This document shows, piece by piece, positions 33,707 to 44,703 of a DNA stretch of 64,000 bases. The notes below the pieces were generated by a model that saw only the letters and a list, made by a program, of their open reading frames with translations, was not told where the DNA came from and searched no databases. Each line of letters opens with the position of its first letter. The first letter of the stretch is position 1. The DNA is from Micromonospora sp. PLK6-60 (GTDB taxonomy: Bacteria > Actinomycetota > Actinomycetes > Mycobacteriales > Micromonosporaceae): contig NZ_JAIOAA010000003.1 of the NCBI RefSeq assembly GCF_019890675.1, forward strand, positions 1 to 64,000, given 5' to 3'. The translations under genes and the position numbers were made by a program.

Positions 33707-35458
33707 GTGCGCAAGGTACTCATCGCCAACCGCGGCGAGATCGCCGTACGCGTCATCCGCGCCTGCCGCGACGCCGGCCTGGCCAGCGTCGCCGTCTACG
33801 CAGACTCCGACCGGGACGCGCTGCACGCCACCCTGGCCGACGAGGCGTACGCCCTCGGCGGCGACACCGCCGCCGACAGCTACCTGCGGATCGACAAGCT
33901 GATCGAGGTGGCCGCGCAGGCCGGCGCCGACGCGGTGCACCCCGGTTACGGCTTCCTCTCCGAGAACGCCGACTTCGCCCAGGCGGTCATCGACGCCGGC
34001 CTCACCTGGGTCGGCCCGACCCCGCAGGCGATCCGCGACCTCGGTGACAAGGTGACCGCCCGGCACATCGCCCAGCGCGCCGGCGCGCCCCTGGTCCCCG
34101 GCACCCCGGACCCGGTCAACAACGCCGACGAGGTGATGGCCTTCGCCGTCGACCACGGCCTGCCGGTCGCCATCAAGGCGGCCTTCGGCGGTGGCGGTCG
34201 CGGCCTCAAGGTGGCCCGCACCATGGAGGAGATCCCGCACCTGTTCGAGTCGGCCACCCGCGAGGCGGTCGCCGCGTTCGGCCGGGGTGAGTGCTTCGTC
34301 GAGCGCTACCTCGACCAGCCCCGCCACGTCGAGGCGCAGGTGCTGGCCGACCAGCACGGCAACGTGATCGTGGTCGGCACCCGGGACTGCTCGTTGCAGC
34401 GCCGGCACCAGAAGCTGGTCGAGGAGGCCCCCGCGCCGTTCCTCACCGACGCGCAGCGCGCCCAGATCCACGACAGCGCCAAGGCGATCTGCCGGGAGGC
34501 CGGCTACCACGGCGCCGGCACCGTCGAATACCTGGTCGGCGCGGACGGCACCATCTCCTTCCTGGAGGTCAACACCCGGCTTCAGGTCGAGCACCCGGTC
34601 ACCGAGGAGACCGCCGGCATCGACCTGGTCCGGGAGCAGTTCCGGATCGCCGACGGTGAGAAGCTGCGCTTCACCGAGGATCCGACCCCGCGCGGGCACG
34701 CCATCGAGTTCCGGATCAACGGTGAGGACCCGGGCCGCAACTTCCTGCCCGCCCCGGGGACCGTCACCGCGCTGCGGCTGCCCAGCGGCCCGGGCGTACG
34801 GGTGGACACCGGCATCTCGGCCGGCGACGTGATCGGCGGCAACTTCGACTCGCTGCTCGCCAAGGTGATCATCGTCGGCGAGACGCGTACCGAGGCGATC
34901 GAGCGGGCCCGCCGGGCGCTTGACGAGATGGTCGTCGACGGCATGGCCACCGCGCTGCCGTTCCACCGCCTGGTGGTCCGGGACGAGGCGTTCACCGCCG
35001 AGCCGTTCACCGTGCACACCCGGTGGATCGAGACCGAGTTCGACAACACCGTCCCGGCCTTCACCGCCCCCGCCGGCACCGGCGAGGGCCCGGCCGAGCG
35101 GGAGACCGTCGTGGTGGAGGTGGGCGGCAAGCGGCTGGAGGTGACGCTGCCGGCCGGCCTCGGCGCGGGTACGGCCACCGCCGCGCCCGCCGCGAAGAAG
35201 CCGGGCCGCCGGGGCGGCGGCGCCAAGGCCGGCGCGGCGCCCAGCGGCGACGCGCTCACCTCCCCGATGCAGGGCACCATCGTCAAGATCGCCGTGGCGG
35301 ACGGGGACACCGTCGCCGAGGGCGACCTGGTGGTGGTGCTGGAGGCGATGAAGATGGAGCAGCCGTTGCACGCCCACAAGGGCGGGACGGTGAGCGGGCT
35401 CGCGGCGGAGGTGGGCGCGGTGATCAGCGCCGGCGCCGCCATCTGCACCATCGCCTGA
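33707..35458 (+). CDS. accA: Acyl-CoA carboxylase alpha subunit (biotin carboxylase and carrier)
   Basis: 583 aa. Biotin carboxylase domain (about residues 1-450) starting [20 protein letters not shown], with the ATP-grasp Gly-rich loop [13 protein letters not shown] and the active site [15 protein letters not shown]; then a linker and a C-terminal biotinyl carrier domain with [15 protein letters not shown], whose Lys549 is the biotinylation site (BirA target). Full length for an AccA/BccA subunit. It supplies carboxybiotin to AccD at 14323. GTG start with GGAGGAG 7 nt upstream. Confidence 0.96.
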   Translation: MRKVLIANRGEIAVRVIRACRDAGLASVAVYADSDRDALHATLADEAYALGGDTAADSYLRIDKLIEVAAQAGADAVHPGYGFLSENADFAQAVIDAGLTWVGPTPQAIRDLGDKVTARHIAQRAGAPLVPGTPDPVNNADEVMAFAVDHGLPVAIKAAFGGGGRGLKVARTMEEIPHLFESATREAVAAFGRGECFVERYLDQPRHVEAQVLADQHGNVIVVGTRDCSLQRRHQKLVEEAPAPFLTDAQRAQIHDSAKAICREAGYHGAGTVEYLVGADGTISFLEVNTRLQVEHPVTEETAGIDLVREQFRIADGEKLRFTEDPTPRGHAIEFRINGEDPGRNFLPAPGTVTALRLPSGPGVRVDTGISAGDVIGGNFDSLLAKVIIVGETRTEAIERARRALDEMVVDGMATALPFHRLVVRDEAFTAEPFTVHTRWIETEFDNTVPAFTAPAGTGEGPAERETVVVEVGGKRLEVTLPAGLGAGTATAAPAAKKPGRRGGGAKAGAAPSGDALTSPMQGTIVKIAVADGDTVAEGDLVVVLEAMKMEQPLHAHKGGTVSGLAAEVGAVISAGAAICTIA

Positions 35459-35463
35459 GGGGG

Positions 35464-37034
<1,571 letters not shown>

Positions 37035-37066
37035 CGGCTTACGGTGTGGCGCCGGGCGGCGTGGCC

Positions 37067-37141
37067 GGCTCGGCGTGGCTGGGCTCGGCGTGGCTGGGCT
37101 CGGCGTGGCTGGGCTCGGCGTGGCTGGGCTCGGCGTGGCGG
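37067..37141. repeat. 15-bp tandem repeat, about five copies
   Basis: GGCTCGGCGTGGCTG is repeated head to tail from 37067, four full units and one diverged unit, right after guaB1. The copies are identical, which suggests recent slippage. Confidence 0.9.
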
Positions 37142-37192
37142 CTCGCGCGCCCGCCCACTGCCTCGGCCGACGTCCGGGGTGCGTCGAGCAGC

Positions 37193-37293
37193 CTACGAAC
37201 TTGATGTCGTAAACGAGTCACCGCACGGGGAGAAGCACCCCGATTGCGGGATTCCGCCGCCACCCTGATTCGTTTACGACATCAAGTTGGTAG
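37193..37293. repeat. Long-arm intergenic inverted repeat, 28-bp arms
   Basis: The arms 37193-37220 and 37266-37293 match at 26 of 28 positions; the shared core is AACTTGATGTCGTAAACGA. The 45-nt loop holds a smaller hairpin (CGGGG at 37226 with CCCCG). It could be a terminator for guaB1 or a miniature element; no target duplication was recognised. Confidence 0.75.
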
Positions 37294-37321
37294 CTTGCCC
37301 GCCGACGGCCCGGGAGGCGCA

Positions 37322-37577
37322 CGGCACATCGGCGTGGGCAGCCCGCGCCACCGCCCGCCTCGCGGCACATCGGCCTATCCGAGCCACGCGACCGCCCGGC
37401 CTGCGGCACATCGGCCTGTTCAGGCCACGCCAATGCCCCGCGTTGCGGCACATCGGGCCTGTCGAAGGCCGCGCCACCGCCCCGACCTGCGGCCTGCGGC
37501 ACATCGACCAGTCCGAGCCACGCCACCGCCCAACCCGCGGGACATCGGCCAGTCCAGGCCACGCCACCGCCCGACCT
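37322..37577. repeat. Degenerate 42-bp minisatellite, six units
   Basis: Units start at 37322, 37361, 37403, 37445, 37496 and 37537, each beginning (G)CGGCACATCGGCC and ending CCACCGCCCGACCT or similar. 42 bp is 14 codons, so several frames stay open and yield repetitive ORFs, but no ribosome site or family supports translation. The rest of 37035-37675 holds only the other repeats listed. Confidence 0.8.
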
Positions 37578-37675
37578 GCGGCGGGTCGGGCTGCCAGGAG
37601 GGGCGCGCCTGACCGTACGCCGGCACGGTCGCGTGTCGAGCGGGGCCGGGTCGGGTGTGAAGCCGGGCCGGGTCG

Positions 37676-37731
37676 GGTGTTAAGCGGGGGCCCCTGCTAT
37701 GCAGCAGGCGTTAATAGGGGGCCCTTCCTTA
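37676..37731 (+). repeat. Dispersed two-half repeat, copy E
   Basis: Half-sites GTTAAGCGGGGGCCCCTGCT and GTTAATAGGGGGCCCTTCCT around ATGCAGCAGGC. Unlike copies A, C, D and F it is not next to a stop codon: it lies 30 bp upstream of the marR -10. Confidence 0.8.
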
Positions 37732-37761
37732 AATTAGTTTGGGCCCTGACGGTTCGGGGGC

Positions 37762-37767
37762 TAACGT
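37762..37767 (+). promoter_or_regulatory. Leaderless promoter -10 of marR-like gene
   Basis: TAACGT ends 6 nt before the GTG at 37774. Confidence 0.5.
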
Positions 37768-37773
37768 GAGGCC

Positions 37774-38301
37774 GTGCAGATGGAACCACTGGTGCGCTTC
37801 CCGGACGTGCTGGGCCACGCGCCCCTGGGCCGGCTGATCGGGATCGCCGGCCACCTCGTCGAGCAGTACTGGGGGCGGTACCTGGCGGAGCGCCACGGGC
37901 TCTCCGCGGCCGGGATGCGGGTGCTGATGCTCCTGGCCCGGGCGGGCGACAGCACCCACCGGGAGGTCGCCGAGCACTGTTTCGTCCGGCCCGCCACCCT
38001 CACCGGCATCGTCGACACCCTGGAACGGGACGGTTTCGTGGAGCGCCGCCGGGACACCGCCGACCGGCGCACCGTGCAGCTCGCGCTCACCGACAAGGGC
38101 CGGGAGCACGCCGAGGCGGTGCTCGCCGTCATGCGCAGCGATCCGCCGCTGACCTCCGTCGACGCCGACCCGGCGAAGCGGGAGGTGATCCGGGAGTTCC
38201 TCACGGAACTGATTACCACCATGTCCGACGGGGAGGGCGGCCGGTTGAACCCATCGACCCAGGAACCCGAGGAGCCCCGACCAGGAGGCCGTACGTGCTG
38301 A
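37774..38301 (+). CDS. MarR family transcriptional regulator
   Basis: 175 aa. Winged helix with the family blocks AAGMRVLMLLARAGD, HCFVRPATLTGIVDTLERDG and VERRRDTADRRTVQLALTDKG. The first gene of an apparent three-gene unit with two ABC exporters, the first overlapping it by 7 nt; MarR proteins placed so usually repress the exporters until a drug-like ligand binds. Confidence 0.92.
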   Translation: MQMEPLVRFPDVLGHAPLGRLIGIAGHLVEQYWGRYLAERHGLSAAGMRVLMLLARAGDSTHREVAEHCFVRPATLTGIVDTLERDGFVERRRDTADRRTVQLALTDKGREHAEAVLAVMRSDPPLTSVDADPAKREVIREFLTELITTMSDGEGGRLNPSTQEPEEPRPGGRTC

Positions 38302-40028
38302 TCCGTCTGCTGCGCGGCGGGCTGCGCCCGTACCGCGGGCCGCTGGCCGCCGTGGTGCTGTTCCAGTTCATCGGCACCATGGCCTCGCTCTACCTGCCCA
38401 GCCTGAACGCCGACATCATCGACCAGGGCGTGGCGCTGGGCGACACCGACTACATCATGCGTACCGGCGGGTGGATGCTGCTGGTCAGCCTGGTCCAGAT
38501 CGCCGGCTCGGTGGCCGCGGTCTTCCTCGGCGCCCGAGTCGCGATGAGCTTCGGCCGGGACACCCGGGCGGGGATCTTCGCGCAGGTCAACAGCTTCTCC
38601 GCCCGGGAGGTGGCCCGGTTCGGCGCCCCCTCGCTGATCACCCGCAACACCAACGACGTGCAGCAGGTGCAGATGCTCGTGCTGATGAGCTGCACCATGC
38701 TGGTGGCCGCGCCGATCATGAGCGTCGGCGGGGTGGTGATGGCGTTGCGCGAGGACGTCGGCCTCTCCTGGCTGATGCTGGTCTGCGTGCCGGTGCTGGC
38801 CGTCGCGCTGGGCGCGATCATCCGGCGGATGGTGCCGGGCTTCCGGCAGATGCAGACCCGGATCGACACCGTCAACCGGGTGCTGCGCGAGCAGATCACC
38901 GGCATCCGGGTGGTCCGGGCCTTCGTCCGCGAGCCGTACGAGACGGAACGGTTCGGTCGGGCGAACGCCGACCTGACCGCGACCGCCCTGCGCACCGGCC
39001 GGCTGATGGCGTTGATCTTCCCGGTGGTGATGCTGGTGTTGAACGTCTCCAGCGTCGCGGTGCTCTGGTTCGGGGCGCAGCGGGTGGACGCCCGCGAGAT
39101 CCAGATCGGCGCGCTCACCGCGTTCCTGCAATATCTGATGCAGATCCTGATGGCCGTCATGATGGCCACCTTCATGCTGATGATGGTGCCGCGCGCCGCG
39201 GTCTGCGCCGAACGGATCGTCGAGGTGCTGGACACGGAGTCGTCGGTGGTCCCGCCGGCCGAACCGATGCTCGCCACGACCAGACGCGCCGAGTTGGAAC
39301 TGCGCCGGGTCGCCTTCCAGTATCCGGGGGCGAGCGCACCGGTGCTGCACGACATCTCGTTCCGGGCCGAGCCGGGCCGGACCACGGCCATCGTGGGCGC
39401 GACCGGGGCCGGGAAGACCACCCTGCTCACGCTGATCCCCCGGCTGGTCGACCCGACCGCCGGCGCGGTGCTTGTCGACGGGGTGGACGTGCGGCTGCTG
39501 GAGCCGAACGAGGTGTGGCGCCGGATCGGGCTGGTGCCGCAACGGCCGTACCTGTTCAGCGGCACGGTGGCCAGCAACCTCCGGTACGGCAACCCGGACG
39601 CCACCGACGCGGAGCTGTGGGCGGCGCTGGAGATCGCCCAGGCCCGCGACTTCGTCGCGGAGATGCCGGGCGGGCTGGACGCGCCGATCGCGCAGGGCGG
39701 CACCAACGTCTCCGGCGGTCAGCGGCAGCGCCTGGCGATCGCCCGCGCGCTGGTCCGCCAGCCCGAGATCTACCTGTTCGACGACTCGTTCTCCGCGCTG
39801 GACCTCGGCACCGACGCCCGGCTGCGGGCCGCGCTGCGGCCGGTCACCGCGGACGCCACCGTGGTGATCGTGGCGCAGCGGGTCTCCACGATCGTCGACG
39901 CCGACCAGATCATCGTGCTTGAGGACGGCGGCGTGGTCGGCATCGGCCGGCACGCCGAACTCCTGGCGACCTGCCCCACGTACGCCGAGATCGTGGCGTC
40001 CCAGCAAACCGCGGAGGTGACCGCGTGA
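38295..40028 (+). CDS. ABC exporter, half-transporter (transmembrane plus ATPase)
   Basis: 577 aa. An N-terminal six-helix type IV exporter domain (about residues 1-310) is followed by an ATPase: Walker [14 protein letters not shown], signature [16 protein letters not shown], Walker [13 protein letters not shown]. Walker B ends in Asp-Asp where a Glu is normally catalytic, so this half may be the degenerate site of a heterodimer. GTG start with AGGAGG upstream; overlaps marR by 7 nt. The partner is the next gene. Confidence 0.93.
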   Translation: MLIRLLRGGLRPYRGPLAAVVLFQFIGTMASLYLPSLNADIIDQGVALGDTDYIMRTGGWMLLVSLVQIAGSVAAVFLGARVAMSFGRDTRAGIFAQVNSFSAREVARFGAPSLITRNTNDVQQVQMLVLMSCTMLVAAPIMSVGGVVMALREDVGLSWLMLVCVPVLAVALGAIIRRMVPGFRQMQTRIDTVNRVLREQITGIRVVRAFVREPYETERFGRANADLTATALRTGRLMALIFPVVMLVLNVSSVAVLWFGAQRVDAREIQIGALTAFLQYLMQILMAVMMATFMLMMVPRAAVCAERIVEVLDTESSVVPPAEPMLATTRRAELELRRVAFQYPGASAPVLHDISFRAEPGRTTAIVGATGAGKTTLLTLIPRLVDPTAGAVLVDGVDVRLLEPNEVWRRIGLVPQRPYLFSGTVASNLRYGNPDATDAELWAALEIAQARDFVAEMPGGLDAPIAQGGTNVSGGQRQRLAIARALVRQPEIYLFDDSFSALDLGTDARLRAALRPVTADATVVIVAQRVSTIVDADQIIVLEDGGVVGIGRHAELLATCPTYAEIVASQQTAEVTA

Positions 40029-40086
40029 GCGCGAGGAGCAAGCCGGGGTTGCGAGCCCCGCAGTCGCGAACGAATGGAGGCACCGC

Positions 40087-42120
40087 GTGAGCAGCGCGCC
40101 GCGCGTACCCGATCAGAAGCCGGCCGGCGACGGGCGGACGCCGCAGCGGCTGCCCGCCGCCGGTCGGCGCGGCGGCGGTGGCCCGCCGTGGATGGGCGCC
40201 GCCATGCCGGCGGAGAAGTCGATGAACTTCGGGCCGTCCGCCCGGCGGCTGCTGGGCCGGCTCCGGCCGCACCGGGTCCGGCTGTCGGCCGTGCTGCTGC
40301 TGGCCGTGGCCAGCGTGACGGCCGCGGTGATCGGGCCGAAGATCCTCGGCCACGCCACCGACCTGATCTTCGCCGGGGTGATCGGCCGGCAGCTGCCCGC
40401 CGGCAGCACCGCGGAGCAGGCGGTCACCGCGGCCCGGGCGGCCGGCAACGACAACTTCGCCGACATGCTGGCCCGGATGGATGTGGTGCCCGGGGTGGGC
40501 ATCGACTTCACCGCGCTGGGCCGGGTGCTGCTGTTCGCCCTCGGCCTCTATCTGCTGGCCAGCCTGCTCGCCTGGTGGCAGGGCTGGCTGCTCAACACGG
40601 TGGTGCAGCGCACCGTGCTGCGGCTGCGCGCCGACGTGCAGGACAAGTTGAACCGGCTGCCGCTGCCGTACTTCGACCGGCAGCCCCGGGGCGAGCTGCT
40701 CAGCCGGGTCACCAACGACATCGACAACATCTCGCAGACCCTCCAGCAGACGCTGAGCCAGCTGGTCACGTCGCTGCTCACCGTGGTCGGCGTACTCGCC
40801 ATGATGTTCTGGATCTCGCCCGTGCTGGCGTTGGTCGCGCTGGTCGCGGTGCCGGCGTCGGTGCTGGTGACCCGGGCCATCGCGAAGCGTTCGCAGCACC
40901 GGTTCATGGCCCAGTGGCGGCACACCGGCGAGCTGAACGCGCAGATCGAGGAGGCGTACACCGGCCACGAGCTGGTCAAGGTCTTCGGCCGGCAGCAGGA
41001 GGTGGAGGCGGCCTTCCACGCCAAGAACGAGGAGCTGTACCGGGCCAGCTTCAGCGCCCAGTTCATCTCCGGGCTGATCATGCCGGCGATGATGTTCGTC
41101 GGGAACCTCAGCTACGTCGCCATCGCGGTGGTGGGCGGGCTGCGGGTGGCGTCCGGGACGATGAGCCTCGGCGACGTGCAGGCGTTCATCCAGTACTCGC
41201 GGCAGTTCACCCAGCCGCTCACCCAGGTCGCCTCGATGGCGAACCTGCTCCAGTCCGGGGTGGCCTCGGCGGAACGGGTCTTCGAGGTGCTCGACGCCGA
41301 GGAGCAGGCCCCGGACCGGGCCGGGCCGCCCCGGGTCGCCGGCCGGGTCGAGTTCGAGCACGTCAGCTTCCGCTACGACCCGGACAAGCCGCTGATCGAC
41401 GACCTGTCGCTGGTCGCCGAGCCCGGGCACACGGTCGCCGTGGTCGGCCCGACGGGGGCGGGCAAGACCACCCTGGTCAACCTGATCATGCGGTTCTACG
41501 AGCTGGACGCCGGCCGGATCACCCTGGACGGGGTGGACATCACCGCGATGCCCCGGGACGAGCTGCGCGGCCGGATCGGCATGGTGCTCCAGGACACCTG
41601 GCTCTTCGGCGGCACCATCCGGGACAACATCGCGTACGGGCGGCCGGGGGCGACCGAGGAGGAGATCCTCGCCGCCGCCCGGGCCACCTTCGTGGACCGC
41701 TTCGTCCGCAGCCTCCCCGACGGGTACGACACCGTGATCGACGAGGAGGGCAGCAACGTCAGCGCCGGCGAGAAGCAGCTCATCACCATCGCCCGGGCGT
41801 TCCTGGCGGAGCCCTCGCTGCTGATCCTCGACGAGGCGACCAGCTCCGTGGACACCCGTACCGAGGTGCTGCTCCAGCGGGCGATGGCCGCCCTGCGGTC
41901 GGACCGGACCAGCTTCGTCATCGCCCACCGGCTCTCCACCATCCGGGACGCCGACCTGATCCTGATGATGGAGCACGGCCGGATCGTCGAGCAGGGCACG
42001 CACGACGAACTGCTCGCCCTGGGTGGCGCGTACCACCGCCTCTACCAGTCGCAGTTCACCGCCCCCACCGTCGAGGAGGAGCCCGCCCTCCCCACCGCCC
42101 CCCAGCCCAGCCGGGCCTAG
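40087..42120 (+). CDS. ABC exporter, second half-transporter
   Basis: 677 aa. A Gly/Pro-rich N-terminal tail (about 60 residues), six-helix domain, then an ATPase with Walker [14 protein letters not shown], signature [16 protein letters not shown], Walker [17 protein letters not shown] (catalytic Glu present) and IAHRLSTI. The longer exporter half carries the intact site, so with the preceding gene it should form a heterodimeric multidrug-type exporter. GTG with GGAGG 6 nt upstream. The 58-nt linker between the two genes holds a GGGGTTGCGAGCCCC hairpin. Confidence 0.93.
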   Translation: MSSAPRVPDQKPAGDGRTPQRLPAAGRRGGGGPPWMGAAMPAEKSMNFGPSARRLLGRLRPHRVRLSAVLLLAVASVTAAVIGPKILGHATDLIFAGVIGRQLPAGSTAEQAVTAARAAGNDNFADMLARMDVVPGVGIDFTALGRVLLFALGLYLLASLLAWWQGWLLNTVVQRTVLRLRADVQDKLNRLPLPYFDRQPRGELLSRVTNDIDNISQTLQQTLSQLVTSLLTVVGVLAMMFWISPVLALVALVAVPASVLVTRAIAKRSQHRFMAQWRHTGELNAQIEEAYTGHELVKVFGRQQEVEAAFHAKNEELYRASFSAQFISGLIMPAMMFVGNLSYVAIAVVGGLRVASGTMSLGDVQAFIQYSRQFTQPLTQVASMANLLQSGVASAERVFEVLDAEEQAPDRAGPPRVAGRVEFEHVSFRYDPDKPLIDDLSLVAEPGHTVAVVGPTGAGKTTLVNLIMRFYELDAGRITLDGVDITAMPRDELRGRIGMVLQDTWLFGGTIRDNIAYGRPGATEEEILAAARATFVDRFVRSLPDGYDTVIDEEGSNVSAGEKQLITIARAFLAEPSLLILDEATSSVDTRTEVLLQRAMAALRSDRTSFVIAHRLSTIRDADLILMMEHGRIVEQGTHDELLALGGAYHRLYQSQFTAPTVEEEPALPTAPQPSRA

Positions 42121-42134
42121 GGGACGTCGTGGGG

Positions 42135-43352
42135 TCAGGACTCGGGCAGCAGGTCCGGCGAGCGGGTGGCGACCACCCGGGCGATCAGGGCGAGGGCGTC
42201 GGCGACGGGCCGCGGGTCCAACGCCCGGCCGTCGCGCAGCCGCAGCGCGACCGCGCCGGCGGTGGCCTCGCGCGGGCCGAGCACCCCGGCGTACGGCACC
42301 CGGCGGCGGGCCGCGTCCCGGACCCGGGCGCCCAGCGAGCCGCCCCGGTCCACCTCGACCCGCAGCCCGGCCGCCTCCGCTCGGCGGGCCAACTCGACGG
42401 CGGCGTCCGCCTGGCCGTCGTCGACCGGCAGCAGCACCAACTGGACCGGGGCGTACCAGGCGGGGAAGGCACCCGCGTGCTCCTCGATCAGGTACGCGAA
42501 GAGCCGCTCCAGGCTGCCGACCAGGCTGCGGTGCACCATCACCGGCCGTTTCCGGCGCCCGTCCGCGTCGGTGTAGGACAGGTCGAACCGCTCCGGCTTG
42601 TCGAAGTCGAGCTGGATGGTGGAGATGGTCGACTCGCGGCCGGCCGGGTCCACGACCTGTATGTCGATCTTCGGACCGTAGAACGCCGCCTCGCCGGGCC
42701 CCTCGACGAAGTCGGCCCCGTCCAGGGCGTCCCGGAGCAGTTCCTCGGCCCGCGCCCACTGCGCGTCGTCGCCGACGTACTTCTCCCCCGGGCCGCGCAG
42801 CGACAGCCGGAACCCCGCCGGCCGGACGCCGAGCGCGGCGTGCGCCTCGCGGATCAGCCGCAGGATCTCGCGTACCTCGTCGCCGACCTGTTCCAGCGCG
42901 CAGAAGTTGTGCGCGTCGTTCAGCGAGATGGCCCGGACCCGGGACAGCCCGCCGAGCACCCCGGACCGCTCCGCCCGGTACATCCCGCCGATCTCGGCGA
43001 CGCGCAGCGGCAGCTCCCGGTACGACCGGCCGCGCGCCGCGAACACCAGCGCGTGGTGCGGGCAGAGCGCCGGGCGGAGCACGAACTCGTCGTCGGCGCC
43101 GAGCCGCATCGGCGGGAACATGTCGTCGGCGAAGTGGCTCAGGTGCCCGGAGCGTTCGAACAGCTCCCGCCGGCCCAGTGGCGGCGAGTAGACGTGCCGG
43201 TAGCCGGCCCGGCGTTCCAACTCCCGGACGTACTCCTCGACGGCGTGCCGGGCGGCGGCGCCGGCCGGCAGCCAGATCGGCAGGCCGGCGCCCGCCAGCG
43301 GGTCGGAGACGAACAGCTCCAGCTCCCGGCCGAGCCTACGGTGGTCGGTCAT
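42135..43352 (-). CDS. ThrRS-like threonyl-tRNA synthetase lacking TGS and editing domains
   Basis: 405 aa, against about 640-690 for normal ThrRS. The class II catalytic core and C-terminal anticodon-binding domain are present; the N-terminal TGS and editing domains are missing. Zinc ligands Cys97 (RPALCPHH), His148 (NDAHNFC) and His274 (VMVHRSLVGS) are retained, and motif 2/3 residues look intact, so it may still charge tRNA-Thr without proofreading. ATG 43352 has AAGGAG 6 nt upstream. A Thr-rich leader peptide and a strong hairpin precede it. Alternative: a self-resistance or stress copy; no normal thrS is in the window. Confidence 0.9.
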   Translation of the reverse strand: MTDHRRLGRELELFVSDPLAGAGLPIWLPAGAAARHAVEEYVRELERRAGYRHVYSPPLGRRELFERSGHLSHFADDMFPPMRLGADDEFVLRPALCPHHALVFAARGRSYRELPLRVAEIGGMYRAERSGVLGGLSRVRAISLNDAHNFCALEQVGDEVREILRLIREAHAALGVRPAGFRLSLRGPGEKYVGDDAQWARAEELLRDALDGADFVEGPGEAAFYGPKIDIQVVDPAGRESTISTIQLDFDKPERFDLSYTDADGRRKRPVMVHRSLVGSLERLFAYLIEEHAGAFPAWYAPVQLVLLPVDDGQADAAVELARRAEAAGLRVEVDRGGSLGARVRDAARRRVPYAGVLGPREATAGAVALRLRDGRALDPRPVADALALIARVVATRSPDLLPES

Positions 43353-43404
43353 GTCGCTCTCCTTGATCGGGTACGACCCGGAGGCGAACTGGCCCGGCAC
43401 GCCG

Positions 43405-43478
43405 CGAGGCCCCGGGGCGGTTCGCCCCGGGGCCTCGTCGACGGAAACGTCAGTGCGGCGCGCCGGGGATTCCCGGCG
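43405..43478 (-). promoter_or_regulatory. Attenuator hairpins before the ThrRS-like gene
   Basis: Terminator-like stem: 43405-43419 pairs perfectly (15 bp) with 43423-43437 around a 3-nt loop, ending 52 nt before the ATG. A second hairpin, CGCCGGG (43461-43467) with CCCGGCG (43472-43478), starts inside the third Thr codon of the leader peptide. Its downstream arm can also pair with the first arm of the terminator (CCCCGG with CCGGGG), as needed for antitermination. Folding is by eye; no energies were computed. Confidence 0.6.
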
Positions 43479-43503
43479 TCGTGGTCACCACCGCGCTGCG
43501 CAT
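43450..43503 (-). CDS. Putative Thr-rich leader peptide
   Basis: 17 aa: MRSAVVTTTPGIPGAPH. Codons 7-9 are ACC ACG ACG, three Thr in a row. TACCGT ends 6 nt before the ATG, so it would be translated from a leaderless message, the common form in this window. It ends 13 nt before the terminator-like stem of the downstream ThrRS-like gene. The layout is that of ribosome-mediated attenuation, with stalling at Thr codons when charged tRNA-Thr is scarce. No codon evidence is possible at this size. Confidence 0.55.
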   Translation of the reverse strand: MRSAVVTTTPGIPGAPH

Positions 43504-43509
43504 GCCGCG

Positions 43510-43515
43510 ACGGTA
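43510..43515 (-). promoter_or_regulatory. Leaderless -10 of the leader peptide / ThrRS-like transcript
   Basis: On the minus strand TACCGT stands 6 nt before ATG 43503. Between 43516 and 43854 I see no further gene or structure. Confidence 0.45.
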
Positions 43516-43854
43516 GCCGCGGGCGCTCGTCCCGCGCACCCGAATATCAAGGAGCTTGGGGCGGGCCGCCGGCACGGGACCTGCCGGCGACCCTCGGCGG
43601 CCACCTCGCCAGGAACGGGGGACCCGGCGCGCATGGCCACGCGAGTCACCACGGTACGCGCACGATCGCCGATCCGCCGCCCGCTCCGGCCCGCGTCGGG
43701 AAACAGCATTCCGGTCACCTCCCGACGACCTGGGTCGTCGACACCCGGTGGCGCGGCCGTGTCCGTGGTCACCGGCGACCGGCCCCGTGTACGGCGGCCC
43801 GGGGCGGTCGCGCAGGCTCGATGGAAAAGGTCAGCCGGATCCGGCGAGGTGGCA

Positions 43855-44463
43855 GTGCCCCAACTACTCAGTGACGTGGCGTCGCCGACGGCGGCCTACC
43901 TGGTGCTGCTCGCCCTGCTGCTGGTGGACGCGTTCGTGCCGATCGTGCCTACCCAGGTCGTCATGATCACCGGTGGTGCGCTCACCGTGTACGGGTGGCT
44001 GGACCTGCCGACCACCATCGTCGTCGGCGCGCTCGGCGTGTTCACCGGTGACCTGGCCTGCTATCTGCTCGGTCGCCGCGCGCCCGACCGCCGGCTGCCC
44101 CGGCCCGGTACGCCGAACCGGGCCCGGCGGGTCGCCGACCGGGTCACCCGGGGGCTGCGCCGGCCGGGCCCGATGGTGATCCTGCTCTGCCGGTTCGTCC
44201 CCGGCGGCCGGATGGCGGCCTGCTTCTCCGCCGGCCGCCGGCGCTACCCGTACCGGCTGTTCCTCTGCTACGAGGCCGCCGCGGCGCTCGGCTGGGCGAC
44301 CTACGGGGCGCTGGTCGGTCACCTCGGCGGCACGGCGCTTACCCAGTCCGCCTGGCGGCTTACCGCGATCGCGGCGGTCGCGGCGGGCGGGTTCGCCGCC
44401 GCCGGGTGGGCGATGACCCTGATCGGCACCCGCGCCGCCCGCACCGGGTCCGCCGAGGACTGA
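43855..44463 (+). CDS. DedA family membrane protein
   Basis: 202 aa. Conserved DedA blocks DAFVPIVPTQVVMITGGAL, LGVFTGDLACYLLGR and VILLCRFVPGGRMAACFSAG with several transmembrane helices. DedA proteins are linked to flipping of lipid carriers such as undecaprenyl phosphate and to membrane homeostasis. The start is GTG 43855 (GAGG 5 nt upstream) or GTG 43849; the longer ORF from 43351 has no family similarity upstream. Confidence 0.85.
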   Translation: MPQLLSDVASPTAAYLVLLALLLVDAFVPIVPTQVVMITGGALTVYGWLDLPTTIVVGALGVFTGDLACYLLGRRAPDRRLPRPGTPNRARRVADRVTRGLRRPGPMVILLCRFVPGGRMAACFSAGRRRYPYRLFLCYEAAAALGWATYGALVGHLGGTALTQSAWRLTAIAAVAAGGFAAAGWAMTLIGTRAARTGSAED

Positions 44464-44499
44464 CAGCCGACGCGGCGCCGGGGCAGGGCGGTGACGCGC

Positions 44500-44551
44500 A
44501 TGAGCCTGATACCTGTGAGTCATAAATATTCCTGAGAGGTATCACGCTCAT
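44500..44551. terminator. AT-rich imperfect inverted repeat after the DedA gene
   Basis: ATGAGCCTGATACCT (44500-44514) pairs imperfectly with AGGTATCACGCTCAT (44537-44551); the loop is unusually AT-rich (CATAAATATTCC). It is 36 nt after the DedA stop and upstream of the NmrA-like promoter, so it may be a terminator, an operator, or a dispersed intergenic element. Confidence 0.4.
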
Positions 44552-44620
44552 TCGGTCACCCTGCCTCCGCTGCCATGACAGACGGTGACCGGGGCGCTGG
44601 GGAAGATTGCCCGGTCCCCG

Positions 44621-44655
44621 GCGGTTGACCTCAACCGCGCTTCAGCTCCTAGCGT
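44621..44655 (+). promoter_or_regulatory. Promoter and palindromic operator of the NmrA-like gene
   Basis: TTGACC (44625-44630) and TAGCGT (44650-44655) could be -35 and -10, 19 nt apart. The -35 lies inside the perfect palindrome GCGGTTGA-CC-TCAACCGC (44621-44638), a position suited to a repressor site. Confidence 0.45.
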
Positions 44656-44703
44656 CGGTGCCGGGTCGGGGCGAGCGGCGCTCCGGTGACGGCGGAGGCG
44701 CGG

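Noticed and set aside
37218..37562. Repetitive 114-aa minus-strand ORF
   Set aside because: It is just the 42-bp minisatellite read in an open frame; no start signal.
40029..40086. Linker between the two exporter genes as a dispersed repeat
   Set aside because: It looks like a known type of Micromonospora linker, but only one copy was noticed in this window, so I do not list it as a repeat.
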